Source of the DNA: Salvia splendens
Lineage: Eukaryota > Streptophyta > Magnoliopsida > Lamiales > Lamiaceae
Assembly: GCF_004379255.2 (NCBI RefSeq)
Contig: NC_056052.1
Coordinates: forward strand, 4,960,001 to 5,024,000
Reading direction: 5' to 3'
Length of the DNA stretch: 64,000 bases
Shown here piece after piece: positions 11,560-22,144 of the stretch. The notes below the pieces were generated by a model that saw only the letters and a list, made by a program, of their open reading frames with translations, was not told the origin of the DNA and did not search any database. Each line of letters starts with the position of its first letter. Position 1 is the stretch's first letter. Both the position numbers and the translations under genes were made by a program.

Positions 11560-12500
11560 AAGTATACTCAAAATTTTATTTAATAAAATCTTAATGGTGT
11601 TAAATTAAAGGCGTTGGATGAGAATAAATTTATTTGCGATATTAAATAACAAACATATTAAAAAATTTATTTAATCAAAGCATAATGTTATTAAGATTTC
11701 TCTAATATATGAAGACTAATATCATTAGTATTTCTCATACAAACCAAATAGTTCGATGAGATTATTTCACTTTGATCCATCTATTTTTGTGATAATAGAT
11801 CTCAAATACATTAAAATAAATTATTTAATCATATACTAATGATGTCGTTAAGATTTTTTGAATAAATCAAAAGGTTTGATGAAAATAAATCACTAATTGA
11901 ATTTTGATTATTTTGATTCTAAAGTACATTAAAAATTTATTTAATCAAATCACTAATTGAAGTATTTATTTTTCAATGTGAGATTTCAATTAAGACTAGT
12001 GTCATTAGTTTTTTAACACTAAATAGTAGTTAGATGATAACAATTCTGATCTATTTACGTTGCAATATCAAATCTCAATCACGAGGTTTGATCAATGTAT
12101 TTTGCAACAATGAATCTCAATTAAGACCAGTGTCGTTAGTATCTCTCTTACAAACCAAATAAAACTAGGGTACTATTAGGTTGCTTACCCTGTAATAAAT
12201 AAAAAGGTTGGATGAGATTTTAACTTTAAGCATATTAAAAAAATATTTAATCAAATACTAACATCATTAAAGAGATTGGATGAGAATAAATCACTAATTG
12301 AATGTCCAATATTAAATACAAGTATATTAAAAAAATTAATCAAAAGGTAATGTTAATAATATTTCTCTAATAAATCAAAAAAATGGATGAAAATAAATCA
12401 CTAATTGAATTTTGCAATATTACATCACAAGTATATTAAAAAAAATTATTAAAAGAATAATATCATTAATATTTCTTTTACAAATCAAATATATTAATAT
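11560..12500. repeat. Degenerate AT-rich tandem array, units of about 90-130 bp
   Basis: Recurrent blocks appear in fixed order: GATGAGAATAAATCACTAAT, then ATATTAAAAAAATTATTTAATC, then a stretch like AATGTCATTAAGATTTCTC. At least six diverged copies can be read. There is no coding potential. Confidence 0.55.
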
Positions 12501-12927
12501 ATATCTAGTCTTCTTATCTTACCAATATTTATCCAAAACAGAAAATAAAATTAAAAAAATAGTCGAATCATGTAGTAAAGAAAGCAATAACATCAAATAG
12601 AAACATGAGTATCAAATATTTGAGATTTTATTCATATATCAATAAAAATAATATAATACGGAGTAGTACAGTATTTTAATATTTTTAGTTATGTTGCTTT
12701 GAATAAACTAATTACTAGCATATAGGAATGAATATGAGTTTTTGACATCTATTACGGGGGAGAAGGAAATGTGAGAGGGAAAATAAATATAAATAGTTAT
12801 GCTGGAAAAATTGTTTGCATTTGAAAAGAGATAACTACTGCGTATGTTTTAAAATTATTAAATGAAAAGAAATAGGATAGGGGAAAAGTAAATGGGAGAG
12901 AAGGAAAATCTTTATGTTTAAAAAATA

Positions 12928-13617
12928 GAGGGAACATCTTTTTTGTTCCACGAACTTTGTCAAAATATCATTTTAGATCCGTGAACTTTGAAAATATCAT
13001 TTGAGGTCTATCAACTATGTGTTAATATCATATGAAGTACTTTTTTACTATTTCCAAGTTTTTCTGGATGAAAATACCCCCAATCCCTTAAAGGGTATAT
13101 ATTTTTAATAAACTTATCATATACTCATATTTTTTTATAAATATCTTTACAATATATTTTTTCACGAATTTTCTAAATATAATTTGACCTTCAATATTAT
13201 CACTTAATTTTATGACATGCAAGTCAAATTGCCTCTTCAATTTTTTATACTCCTATTAAAGAATTTTAAATTGAATAAAGAACTTTTCTTTAATAATAAA
13301 AAATTGAATAAGGATCTTTTTTTGCATGTCACAAAATTAAGTGATAATATTGAAGGTCAAATTATCTTTAGAAAATTCATCAAAAATATATAGTAAAGAT
13401 ATTTATAAAAAAATATGAGTATATGATAAGTTTATTAAAAATGTATATACCCTTAAAAATATTGAGGGTATTTTCGTCCAGAAAAACTTGGAAATAATAA
13501 AAAAGTATTTCAATTGATATTAACCGATAGTTGGCAGGCGTCAAATGATATTTTCTAAGTTCACGGACCTAAAATGATACTTTAATAAAGTTCGTGAAAC
13601 AAAAAAGATGTTCCTTC
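12928..13617. mobile_element. Fold-back (Mutator-like) non-autonomous element
   Basis: Long terminal inverted repeats begin GAGGGAACATCTTTTTTG on the left and GAAGGAACATCTTTTTTG on the right (complement). Similarity continues for well over 150 bp per arm, including the GTATTTTCGTCCAG-type block. Flanking 9-mers are TAAAAAATA (12919-12927) and TAAAAAAAT (13618-13626), nearly but not exactly equal in AT-rich sequence. A 9-bp duplication would indicate Mutator-type transposition. It is non-coding. Confidence 0.65.
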
Positions 13618-13870
13618 TAAAAAAATATACGTACTAGCTTCTTAATTATTATGGAGGAGAGAGAAAAGTAAATTGGAAAGATGAAAAAAACAAAACAGGC
13701 GCTATTTTATTGGAGAGAAAAAAGAGGCAGTAATGTTGTTATAAGGATAGAAAGTAAATTTGATTGTTAGTAAATCGAAATTTATAAATAAACCAGTTTT
13801 TTTTTCTATTAAATTAGTTTTTGGTTGAAAAAAATTTGGTCAATTAGATTTAGTGAACTAATAGATGATG

Positions 13871-14182
13871 TGTTGGAAATGAGGAACACAATTGAAGAAC
13901 AACTGAACTTGAGAATAAAATATTATATTGCTTCCTTGAAGATTGCTACACACTAATTCACTCTCAATTGTGAAGATGAAAAACGGGAATGCAAGCTACA
14001 ACTAACTACAACTAACAAACATTTTATACACTATTTGAATCCAACGGCTAATAGGATCTAACGGCCGAGATTCAATCTCAGCTCAACCGCGACATCCAAC
14101 GGCTCCTGAAACTCGGAGCTGCCGACTTGTTTCTTGATCTTGTTTCCATGCATTACTCAGCAACTTAGCATACAAATTCACA
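13871..14182 (-). repeat. Copia-1 3' LTR
   Basis: 312 bp with TG/CA ends, preceded in transcript sense by the GGTGGAGATT purine tract. Confidence 0.9.
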
Positions 14183-14883
14183 AATCTCCACCTTGGATAC
14201 TATGTGCTGAGCAATCATCTTTTCTGCACATTCCAACCATCTTCAAGCATTGCTCAAACTTCTCCTTTGGCAAAACTTTGGTTAGCATATCGGTTGGATT
14301 ATCCAAAGTGTTTACTTTGAATACTTTCACTCTTCCTTTCTCCATCTCTTCTCTGATGAAATGCAAACGCACATCTATATGCTTGCTCCTTTCATGAAAC
14401 ACATTATTCTTGGCCAAGGCTATTGCACTGTTGCTGTCACAACCAATGGCCACTACAGCCTGAACTATGCCGAAGTTTGCTGCTATTCCCTTGAGCCAAA
14501 ACGACTCTTTAACTGCGGATGTCAAGGCTATATATTCTGCCTCAGTCGTGGACAAGGCAACCACACTTTGCAAGCTTGATTTCCAGCTCACTGCTCCTCC
14601 ATACAAAGTGAATATGTATCCTGATTGAGACCTTCGGTTGTCCACATTTCCAGCATAGTCACTGTCACAATACCCCACCAATGCATCCTCATTTACTTCA
14701 TCATTCCCTCTATACAGAATCCCAATATCCCCAGCTCCATTTAGATACTTGAGGATCCACTTCCAAGCCAACCAGTGTTCTCTGCCATGATCACTCATAA
14801 ATCTGCTAGTGACACTGATGGCTTGAGCTACATCCGGCCTTGAACCTATCATTGCATACATGATGCTGCCCACCACCAATAGA
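14183..14883 (-). pseudogene. Copia-1 pol: end of reverse transcriptase plus RNase H
   Basis: The open frame starts in the late RT region (VGSIMYAMIGSRPDVAQAIS) and continues through RNase H motifs: GYCDSDYAGNVDNRRSQSGY with a catalytic Asp, the ALSTTEAEYIAL block, CDSNSAIALAKN, and HERSKHIDVRLHFIRE near the C-terminus. This is the strand-transfer and RNA-degrading part of a Copia polymerase. The RT catalytic YVDD segment is missing because of the internal deletion. The protein ends just before the 3' LTR. Confidence 0.85.
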
Positions 14884-15525
14884 ATTCACAGGGGAAGGTC
14901 CCCATAGGTCACTATGAGCATAGTCTAGAGGTGCTTGTGAAGAGTGTTTACCTTTTGGATATGGGAGTTTCTTGGATTTGCCAAGAATGCACTCTTCACA
15001 TGGCTCACTTGTTTTTTCATCAATACCTTGGATCACTCCTTTCTTGATCAACTCTCTAATGCTGCCATCTGCTGGATGTCCCATCCTCATGTGCCAAAAC
15101 CTCACAGAATCTGTTGCAGCCTGGTTCACTTGCCCTTTTACAGCCTTCATAGCACTTCCACAAAGATAGTATAGACTGCCCTTTCTTTCACCAAGCGTAA
15201 TCACAGTAGAACCCTTTCTAATCTTCATGATTCCACCTGAGGATTCAAAGGTGCATCCCCTTTTCTCAAGCATCCCCAATGATATCAGATTCCTCTTTAC
15301 AGTGGGGATTAATCTGACATTACTCAGCACCTTTTCTGATCCATCATCCAATCTAAGCCTCACATTCCCCATGCCTTCAACATGGCATACTTGATTGTTG
15401 CCAAGGATCACAGTGCCACTGGATTCTTTAAGGTCAGTGAAAAACTCCACACACGGGCATACATGAAAACTACAGCCCGAATCAAGTATCCAAGAACCAC
15501 CATCTTCATAAGCCATCACATTCAA
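14884..15525 (-). pseudogene. Copia-1 protease and GAG-pre-integrase, truncated at the deletion
   Basis: It contains the aspartic-protease motif in SWILDSGCSFHVC and the LGNNQVCHVEG block, then the GAG-pre-integrase zinc region (RFWHMRMGHPADGSIREL ... CEECILGKSKK) and the first integrase residues (DLWGPSPVNSIG). The integrase core with DDE residues is absent: at about 14883 the sequence jumps to the RT C-terminus, about 1.9 kb of pol short. Frame is lost at the junction. Confidence 0.85.
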
Positions 15526-16370
15526 GACTTCCGGGGATTCCTCATTTTCTTCAACAAAATCAGTGGTATTCTTACCCTTTCCAGATTCAGCAGCTTGCTT
15601 TCTTTTCCAAGCGAAGCAATCCTTCTTTAGGTGACCCGGCTTCTTGCACCAAAAACAAGCTCGTCCCTCCTTTTGATCATTTGAGGGTGCCTTGCTATTC
15701 TCACCGATTTTCTTGAAAACTTCTTGGGTTTGAACTTCTTGACATTGAGACTTTCCGGAACAACTTCAGCCTCCTTGCAACCTTTCTTGTGCAACTCTTT
15801 GGCCCATAGAGCGTTTTGAACTTCTTGGAAAGTAACTATGCCTTCCCTTCCAAAGAGTATGGCATCTCTCAACTGATCGTAGGGCTTTGGCAAGGCATTC
15901 AATAACAATATGGCCTTGTCTTCATCACCAATGGAAACATCAATGTTTTCCAAATCATCCACTGCCTTATCAAAGTCCTCCAACTGCTCTAGTATACCCT
16001 TTTCCTTCGAGAACCGGTATGAGTACAGCCTCTGCTTCATAAAGAGGCGATTTGCAAGAGACTTTGTCATGTACAAGTCTTCAAGCTTTTCAAGAATTCC
16101 AGCAGCGGTCGTCTCCTTTGCAACCTCTCGCAACACCTTGTCGCCCAAACACAACACCACTGTGTTGTGCGCCTTCGCAAAGATCTCCGCACGTTTGGTC
16201 TTAGCCTTTTCATCGAGCACTTGGCCGTCGCCTTCCTTGCTCGCCGGCGTTAGAGCCTCCGACAAACCTTGCTGGATTAACATAGCCTTCATCTTCATCC
16301 TCCATAGGCTGAAGTCGTTCTTGCCCGTAAACTTCTCGGACTCGAATCTTGATGCCATCATCTGCTTCAC
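15526..16370 (-). pseudogene. Copia-1 Gag with zinc knuckle
   Basis: Starts MKQMMASRFESEKFTGKN and shows the Copia Gag (UBN2-type) pattern, including LWRMKMKAMLIQQGLSEAL and KAILLLNALPKPYDQLRD. The main frame breaks after about 240 residues near 15630. The CCHC knuckle (CFWCKKPGHLKKDC, about 15618-15660) lies in the next frame, so there is a frameshift near the C-terminus. Gag forms the virus-like particle and binds RNA; this copy cannot make a normal Gag-Pol. Confidence 0.85.
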
Positions 16371-16424
16371 CTGGATCTTTCTTCAATTGATACTCTCGCC
16401 GGAGTTTCCACGGATGACGCCACT

Positions 16425-16741
16425 TGTTGGAAATAACTCGAGGAACACAATTGAAGAACAACTGAACTTGAGAAGAAAATATTGTATTGCTTCCTTGAAG
16501 ATTGCTACACACTAATTCACTCTCAATTGTGAAGATGAAAAACGGGAATGAAAGCTACAACTAACTACAACTAACAAACATTTTATACACTATTTGAATC
16601 CAACGGCTAGTTGGATCTAACGGCCGAGATTCAATCTCAGCTCAACCGCGACATCCAACAGCTCCTGAAGCTCGGAGTTGCCGACTTGTTTCTTGATCTT
16701 GTTTCCATGCATTACTCAGCAACTTAGCATACAAATTCACA
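16425..16741 (-). repeat. Copia-1 5' LTR
   Basis: 317 bp with TG/CA ends. The sequence after it in transcript sense begins AGTGGCGTCATCC, a poor match to the usual initiator-Met-tRNA binding site. Confidence 0.88.
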
Positions 16742-16890
16742 TGATGCATTAGGGCATCCATATCCGTGGTCTCCGCCTAGACCACTCCTAGTCCAGGCTC
16801 ACTTTTAATCACTTTTAATTCCATGGTCTTCCGCAAAATTACAAAACTCACATCCGTGGTCTTTCGGAAGACCACAAATGCTGTTACACT

Positions 16891-17441
16891 TAGGGGTGAG
16901 CAAAAAAACCGGAAACCGAATATCCGAACCGAACCAAACCGAAATTTTGAAATTCGGTTCGGTTTTTTCGGTTTTAAAAATAAAAAAATTTCGGTTTTTC
17001 GGTTCGGTTCGGTTCGGGCGAAGAAAAAAACCGAAAAACCGAAAAACCGAATTATATATATATTCTATTAATTTAATATATTATATTATATATAATATAT
17101 ATTCTTTTAATATATTCTACTATATAATATATATATATATATATATTATTAATTTTATATTATATATAAATATTCTATTAGTATATATAAAATAAAACAA
17201 AATACACATATATAAATATATATTTATATTATATTTATTTTTTTCAAGTTTTTCGGTTTTTTTTCGGGTTTTTCGGTTTTGTTCGGGTTTTTCGGTTTTT
17301 TAAGTTCGGTTTTCGATTTTTCGGATTCGGTTTTTTGGTTTTTCGGGTTCGGTTTGGTTTGGATTTTGAACTAAATTCGGTTTTTCAGTTTTGGTTCGGT
17401 TCTGGCAAAAAACCGAACCGAAACCCGAATGCACACCCCTA
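16891..17441. mobile_element. hAT-type MITE rich in CGGTT/AACCG
   Basis: 551 bp. The terminal inverted repeat is TAGGGGTGAGC on the left and GCACACCCCTA on the right. A perfect 8-bp target-site duplication GTTACACT sits at 16883-16890 and 17442-17449. Subterminal regions are dense in TTCGGTTCGG and its complement, as usual for hAT transposase binding; the middle is AT-rich. It is non-coding. Confidence 0.93.
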
Positions 17442-17665
17442 GTTACACTATTCATGAGCCTCACTATTCCATTATTTAATTTAAATACTTCTATTACTAA
17501 AAATACTTCAATAATAATAAAATGCATTAAAAATATCCGAAATAACAATACAAATTACCAAAAAATTAAAAAAGGGAGTACATAATTAAAATCCTAAATA
17601 TTTAAAATTGCACAACTAAATTCATAAAATTAAAAAAGCCACTACTCGTCGTGGTCAAATTTCGC

Positions 17666-18100
17666 TTAAACGTGCTCGACTAGGTCCTCTTGTAGTTTGA
17701 TGTGGATTTTGGCGTCGCCCATTGTCCACCTTGTGTGGTTCCTCTCTTGCACCGTAGTATGCACACCTCTGCGTGGAGGAAAGCTAGCGGTTGAGATTCC
17801 GGCTTCATCCTCGTCGAAAAAGGTAGCCGCTGCCGGTCCTTCGTCGTCTATTATCATGTTGTGCAAGATAATACACGTGTACATGATGTCGACAATATTG
17901 TTTGCATACCACATCCGAGACGGGGCCTTCGCAATGTTGAATCGAGTTTGAAGAACCAAATGGACTCCCCCACATGCAAATACTCGTCAAAATTATCCGA
18001 CGATTGTCCGGTAGCAAGTTGTCGGATGACAAAAGTACACTTTTGCAAAGGCCGGGTTGCGTCTCGCCTTGACTGGAAGTATTCATCACAGGCTAACAAG
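17666..18100 (-). pseudogene. PIF/Harbinger transposase, N- and C-terminal parts joined by deletion
   Basis: In transcript sense it begins YFQSRRDATRPLQKCTFVIR and QLATGQSSDNFDEYLHVGES, the N-terminal helical region. It then jumps straight to the C-terminal part LQTRFNIAKAPSRMWYANN and IMYTCIILHNMIIDDEG, ending KLQEDLVEHV. The segment containing the first two catalytic Asp residues is gone, so it cannot be catalytic. The two parts are in different frames. Confidence 0.75.
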
Positions 18101-18125
18101 GTGTTGACAAATATGCTTAAGATCT

Positions 18126-18842
18126 AATAACATTAAAATTTTATTTTATTAAATTCTCAAATATGTGTAAATATATTTCCTTTTGTAATCGAGTATAATT
18201 AGTGATAGAAACTTTTCTAGAATTAACTTTTAAAATTAATTGTGAATTAATTAGTAACAAAAACTTCTACTATAATTAAAAACTGTGATATGGGAAAGTT
18301 GATCAATTGGAGGACGTAACTTCTCTTCTGTTTCTAATTTTTTACCAGCTTAATATAGAAATTTTTTTTATGTAGTTGACAGATGGTTATAAGCTGGAAT
18401 TCTGATAATTAAGACAGAATCAAGAAAATATTTTTATACTTATAAATTAGTTAACCATTTTTAGCCATTTATTCTATCCACCCTAGAGTTAAAACAAATT
18501 TTATATGAAGTTAAATTTTTTCTATATGTACTTCTATATGTACCTCCGTGACTTTGACTTGTGCAATTTCTAAAAATCTGAAGAACAAATAGTGAAAGTT
18601 TTAAATTTTATCTTCATATAGAAAAATGATTTTAAAATTTTCACAATTAATATCTAGAGTATTGTTCCGCTGAGTGCCTCTTTCCTAATCAATTTTTTTT
18701 CTTTTTTATGTACTATATATTTTTTTAATTCCACAGCATTTACGTGGCGTTTTAGCCCCGAGCTCACATGAAGTTGTTTATCCCATCGTTTTCGTTCTTA
18801 GAGATCACGTAATTGAGATCCATATTTTATTGAAATGAAAGT
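18126..18842. other. AT-rich spacer, nothing recognised
   Basis: No open frame or terminal repeat structure is recognised. It ends with AAAGT (18838-18842), the left target-site duplication of Copia-2. Confidence 0.5.
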
Positions 18843-20468
18843 TGTTATAGAATCAAGAGATATCAGCAAGAACAAACTAAGATTGCAAATAATCGAAGAA
18901 CTTGATTTGTGAAATAATATGGAGTAACACACGAGATTGAGAAAACAATGAAAAACTCTTATTGAACTTTTGGAACTTGATACAATCGACTACTACTTTC
19001 TCTTCATGTAGAAGTAGAGTATATGTAGTTGAGCTAACTACCACAACTGCTATCAACAAACTACTCAGCTACACTTAGCAGTTACAACCATCTACAACTG
19101 AAAAAGAAACAAAGCCTCCAACGGCTATGATCAGCAACGGTTCTTTCTTGAATCCATGCAAATGCGAATGTATGATGTAAATCAAATAATGCTAATTTTA
19201 CTCTAATATTTCTCCTAATTTTTATATTAAATCATATATCAATTAATTATTAAAGTAATTATTATTTAGTAGTTGATATATGTGTGTAAGTTGGAGAAAT
19301 ACGTACTGTACAAAGTGTAAGTTAGAGTTTTATTTGTTTTGGTCAGCAATTATACACATGGGTCCCAGCAATGAATTAAAAAATAATAATAATAAAGTGG
19401 TTGAGGATTTGGAGGAAAGAAGGCGTGAATTGGGCAAGAAGAAAAAAGAAAAGATATAAAAGAGATGGAGAAAGGCAGCAGTGGGGGGACGACACTTTTG
19501 AGAGCAGATACACGGAGAGAAGAAATTAGATACTTTCGTTGAGCAATTGAGGGGACTGTTCTGGAGGAATTCTGCGTGAGAAAGAGAGAAGAGAAAAGGA
19601 GAAAATTCCGGCCATCATCTACTCCAAATTTGCTCCATGATTTCTAGGGTTTTATCTCCATTTATCATTGTTCTTGGTCTAATTATGTTAGGCTAAGAAT
19701 CTTGTGTTACTCCAAACACGTAGTATGACATTTTGATTTCGTGATTTATTCTATGCTCGTTTTTATCTCATGTTCGTTATTACTACTTATTTTATTGAAT
19801 GAATTTATTACTTTAGGTGCATCTTTAGTGATAATTCTATAGTCTTGATTTTACGTCTCTTTAGCTTGAATTGGGATGGATTGTGGTGGTAATGAATTAT
19901 CAATTGGAATTGTTTAGATGACAACTTGATAATGGATTTTGATCTTAATTGCAATTGTACTTTGAATCTTACGCTTCCGTAGAGTTCTTAGGATTATTGA
20001 ATTTGGTTTAAAGAGTAAGTGTTTAGCTATTCTTTGACTAGTTGATGCTTAGCATGTTCAGTGCTTGCAGGTTGAATAATTTTAAATTGTCCCGAACGTA
20101 TGAGATAGAATTGAATGCATAGGATAAATCCGTGTCTTGTCAGCAAGTGTTTGGAGTAACAATTGTCTCACTTGTGTTAATTTGAATTCAACTTTATTTT
20201 TCATTATTTTCAGAAAACAAACTTCAAACAAAAACCTTCATCTTTACTATTATTTTTATTTATTTGGAGTTAAATGAACTTACCTTCCCTGTGGATCGAT
20301 ACCTTAAATTACTACACACGAAGCTGTACTCTTGCAGTGAAGTGGTAATATTAGGGATAATTTTTTAAACTTGAGTGCATATCTATTCTGATTTAAAAAG
20401 ACCTAAAATTACACATCAATGCACAACCTTTCTTGCAACTTAGATGAGCTCGTGGATTCCTCCTTACA
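18843..20468 (-). repeat. Copia-2 3' LTR, split by a Gypsy solo LTR
   Basis: The two pieces, 18843-19172 and 20424-20468, match the 5' LTR at 39084-39458. The purine tract GGTGGAGAAT precedes it in transcript sense at 20469-20478. Confidence 0.9.
19173..20418 (+). mobile_element. Ty3/Gypsy (Athila/Tat-type) solo LTR
   Basis: 1246 bp with ends TGATGTAAATC...TTACACATCA, a 5-bp terminal inverted repeat. Flanks are ATGTA (19168-19172) and ATGCA (20419-20423), a target-site duplication with one later change. It contains CCTTCCCTGTGGATCGATAC near 20280, the conserved CCCTGTGGATTCGACC-like motif of Athila/Tat LTRs. The minus-strand LTR of the Athila-like element carries the same motif on the other strand, so this solo LTR is plus-oriented. 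No internal region remains, as expected after LTR-LTR recombination. Confidence 0.85.
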
Positions 20469-21558
20469 ATTCTCCACCTGAAGCCACAGCTCTTTCACTG
20501 CTCAGACTAATAAGATCCTTCCAATATTCAAACTTGTCTTTGCCAAGACATTTAGTCAGCATATCTGCCGGATTGTCCAAAGTGCTTATCTTCATAACCT
20601 TCACCCTTCCCTTTTCAATCTCATCCCTAATGAAATGTAGACGGATATCTATATGTTTGCTCCGCTCGTGATAAAACTGATGTCGAGCCAAACAAATGGC
20701 AGAACTACTATCACAGAAAATAACCATAGTTCCTTGACTGATCCCAAAATCAGAGATCACACCTTGAATCCAAAAGCTTTCTTGCACGGCTGATGTGAGT
20801 GCAATATACTCAGCTTCTGTTGTTGACAACGCAACAACACTTTGTAGGCTGGACTTCCAACTTGTGACAGCACCATATAGAGTAAACAAGTATCCGGACT
20901 GAGACTTTCTATTGTCCAGATTGGTTGCGTAGTCAGAATCACAATACCCTTGAACAGCTTCCTCACCATCCTTATGACTTTCCTTAAACAAGATCCCACA
21001 TCTTCTAGAACTTTTCAAGTACCCGAGAGTCCATTTGAGCGCATTCCAATGCTCTTTTCCAGGTTCAACCATGTATCTACTAGTGACTGAAATAGCATGT
21101 GCAAGGTCTGACCTTGTACAAATCATGGTATACATTATGCTACCAACAATATTCGAGTAAGGAATCGATCTCATCTCCAAAGCTTCTTGCTCAGTTTTTG
21201 GAGACTGCTCCTTTGACAGTTTGAAGCTTTGTGACAGGGGAGTAGAAGCTGCTTTGGCATTTTCCATATTAAACTTCTTCAAGACTTTCTCAATATAATC
21301 TGACTGAGATAGCCACAGTAGCTTCTTGCTCCTCTCTCTCAAGATATTCATTCCCAGAATCCTTCTAGCTTCACCCAAGTCTTTCATTTCAAAACTCATC
21401 TGCAAATCAGCTTTGATCCTTTGTATTTCATCCAAAGATGGACCAGCTAGTAGCATATCATCTACGTAGAGCAAGAGGTATGCTACTGGAGTATTTCCAC
21501 TCTTCTTAATATATATGCAATCATCATATTCAGATCTGAGAAAACCATGAATAACCAT
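20464..21558 (-). pseudogene. Copia-2 pol: reverse transcriptase (second half) and RNase H
   Basis: The frame contains the RT catalytic motif LLLYVDDMLLAGPS, then DLGEARRILGMNI, and RNase H blocks GYCDSDYATNLDNRKSQSGY, ALSTTEAEYIALTSAV and HERSKHIDIRLHFIRDE. It is collinear and in frame with the upstream 21580-22144 piece. A single TAG near 21580 separates them, at a position where Trp (TGG) is usual after SPRQ. Apart from that stop, RT and RNase H look undamaged. Confidence 0.9.
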
Positions 21559-21579
21559 TTGTTCATTGAACTTCTTGTT

Positions 21580-22144
21580 CTACTGCCTTGGGCTTTGTTT
21601 TAAGCCATATAAACTCTTCTTCAACAAGCAGACTTTGTTCTCTTCTCCTTCCTTTATAAATCCCTCAGGATGGCTCATAAAGATAGTCTCCTCAAGATCC
21701 CCATTAAGGAATGCAGTCTTGACATCAAGTAGCTGCAACTCCCAGTTTCTGTGGTTCACAACAGCAAGTAGAATCCTTATTGAGGTGTGTTTTACCACTG
21801 GAGCAAAGACTTCGTTGAAATCAATACCTTCCTCCTGTGTAAAGCCTCTAGCTACCAACCGAGCCTTAAACTTGATCCTGTCTTTATCTGTTGTCTCCAC
21901 CTTTTTCTTGAAGATCCACTTACAGCTTATGAGCTTCATATCCTTAGATTCTTGCTTCAAGCTGCTTTTATCCACAAGAACCCAAGTATTATTCTTGAGT
22001 AAAGAGTCCATTTCCTCATTCATAGCCTCTATCCATCTGTCTATGTCCTTGTTCACCATTGCTTCTTTGTAGGACATAGGATCAGCATACTCCAGATTTT
22101 CAGCAGCACACAATGCATAGTATACCACATCTGCTTCAGCATAT
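21580..22144 (-). pseudogene. Copia-2 pol: reverse transcriptase (first half), upstream end cut by the Athila-like insertion
   Basis: Contains WIEAMNEEMDSLLKNNTWVL, CKWIFKKKV, FKARLVARGFTQEEGIDF and QLLDVKTAFLNGDLEETI, the classical start of Copia RT, where VKTAF includes the first catalytic Asp. An open frame continues past 22144 into the Athila-like LTR, but that part is not Copia. The true upstream sequence resumes at 36606, where the CATAT duplication restores the frame. Confidence 0.9.

Larger units (their letters stand above)
13871..16741 (-). mobile_element. Ty1/Copia LTR retrotransposon, internally deleted (Copia-1)
   Basis: LTRs at 13871-14182 and 16425-16741 both run TGTTGG...TTCACA (plus strand) and differ by about ten substitutions and one small indel by eye. 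The target-site duplication TGATG lies at 13866-13870 and 16742-16746. A purine-rich tract (complement of AATCTCCACCTT) abuts the low-coordinate LTR, so that one is the 3' LTR and the element is on the minus strand. At 2.9 kb it is about half the normal size: the frame goes from integrase start directly to the end of reverse transcriptase. It is the same lineage as Copia-2 (Tork/Tnt1-like by Gag and protease sequence, inferred). Confidence 0.93.
16752..18125 (-). mobile_element. PIF/Harbinger element, internally deleted, right end not found
   Basis: The left terminus is TTA followed by GGGCATCCATATCCG, matching the plant Harbinger terminal pattern GGGCATCCACAA. A transposase remnant follows on the minus strand at 17666-18100. 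The right end is not identifiable. It lies immediately next to Copia-1, whose duplication ends at 16746, and contains the hAT MITE 16891-17441. Confidence 0.6.

Noticed and set aside
15910..16515. 201-residue plus-strand protein
   Set aside because: Antisense shadow of Copia-1 Gag, running into the LTR.
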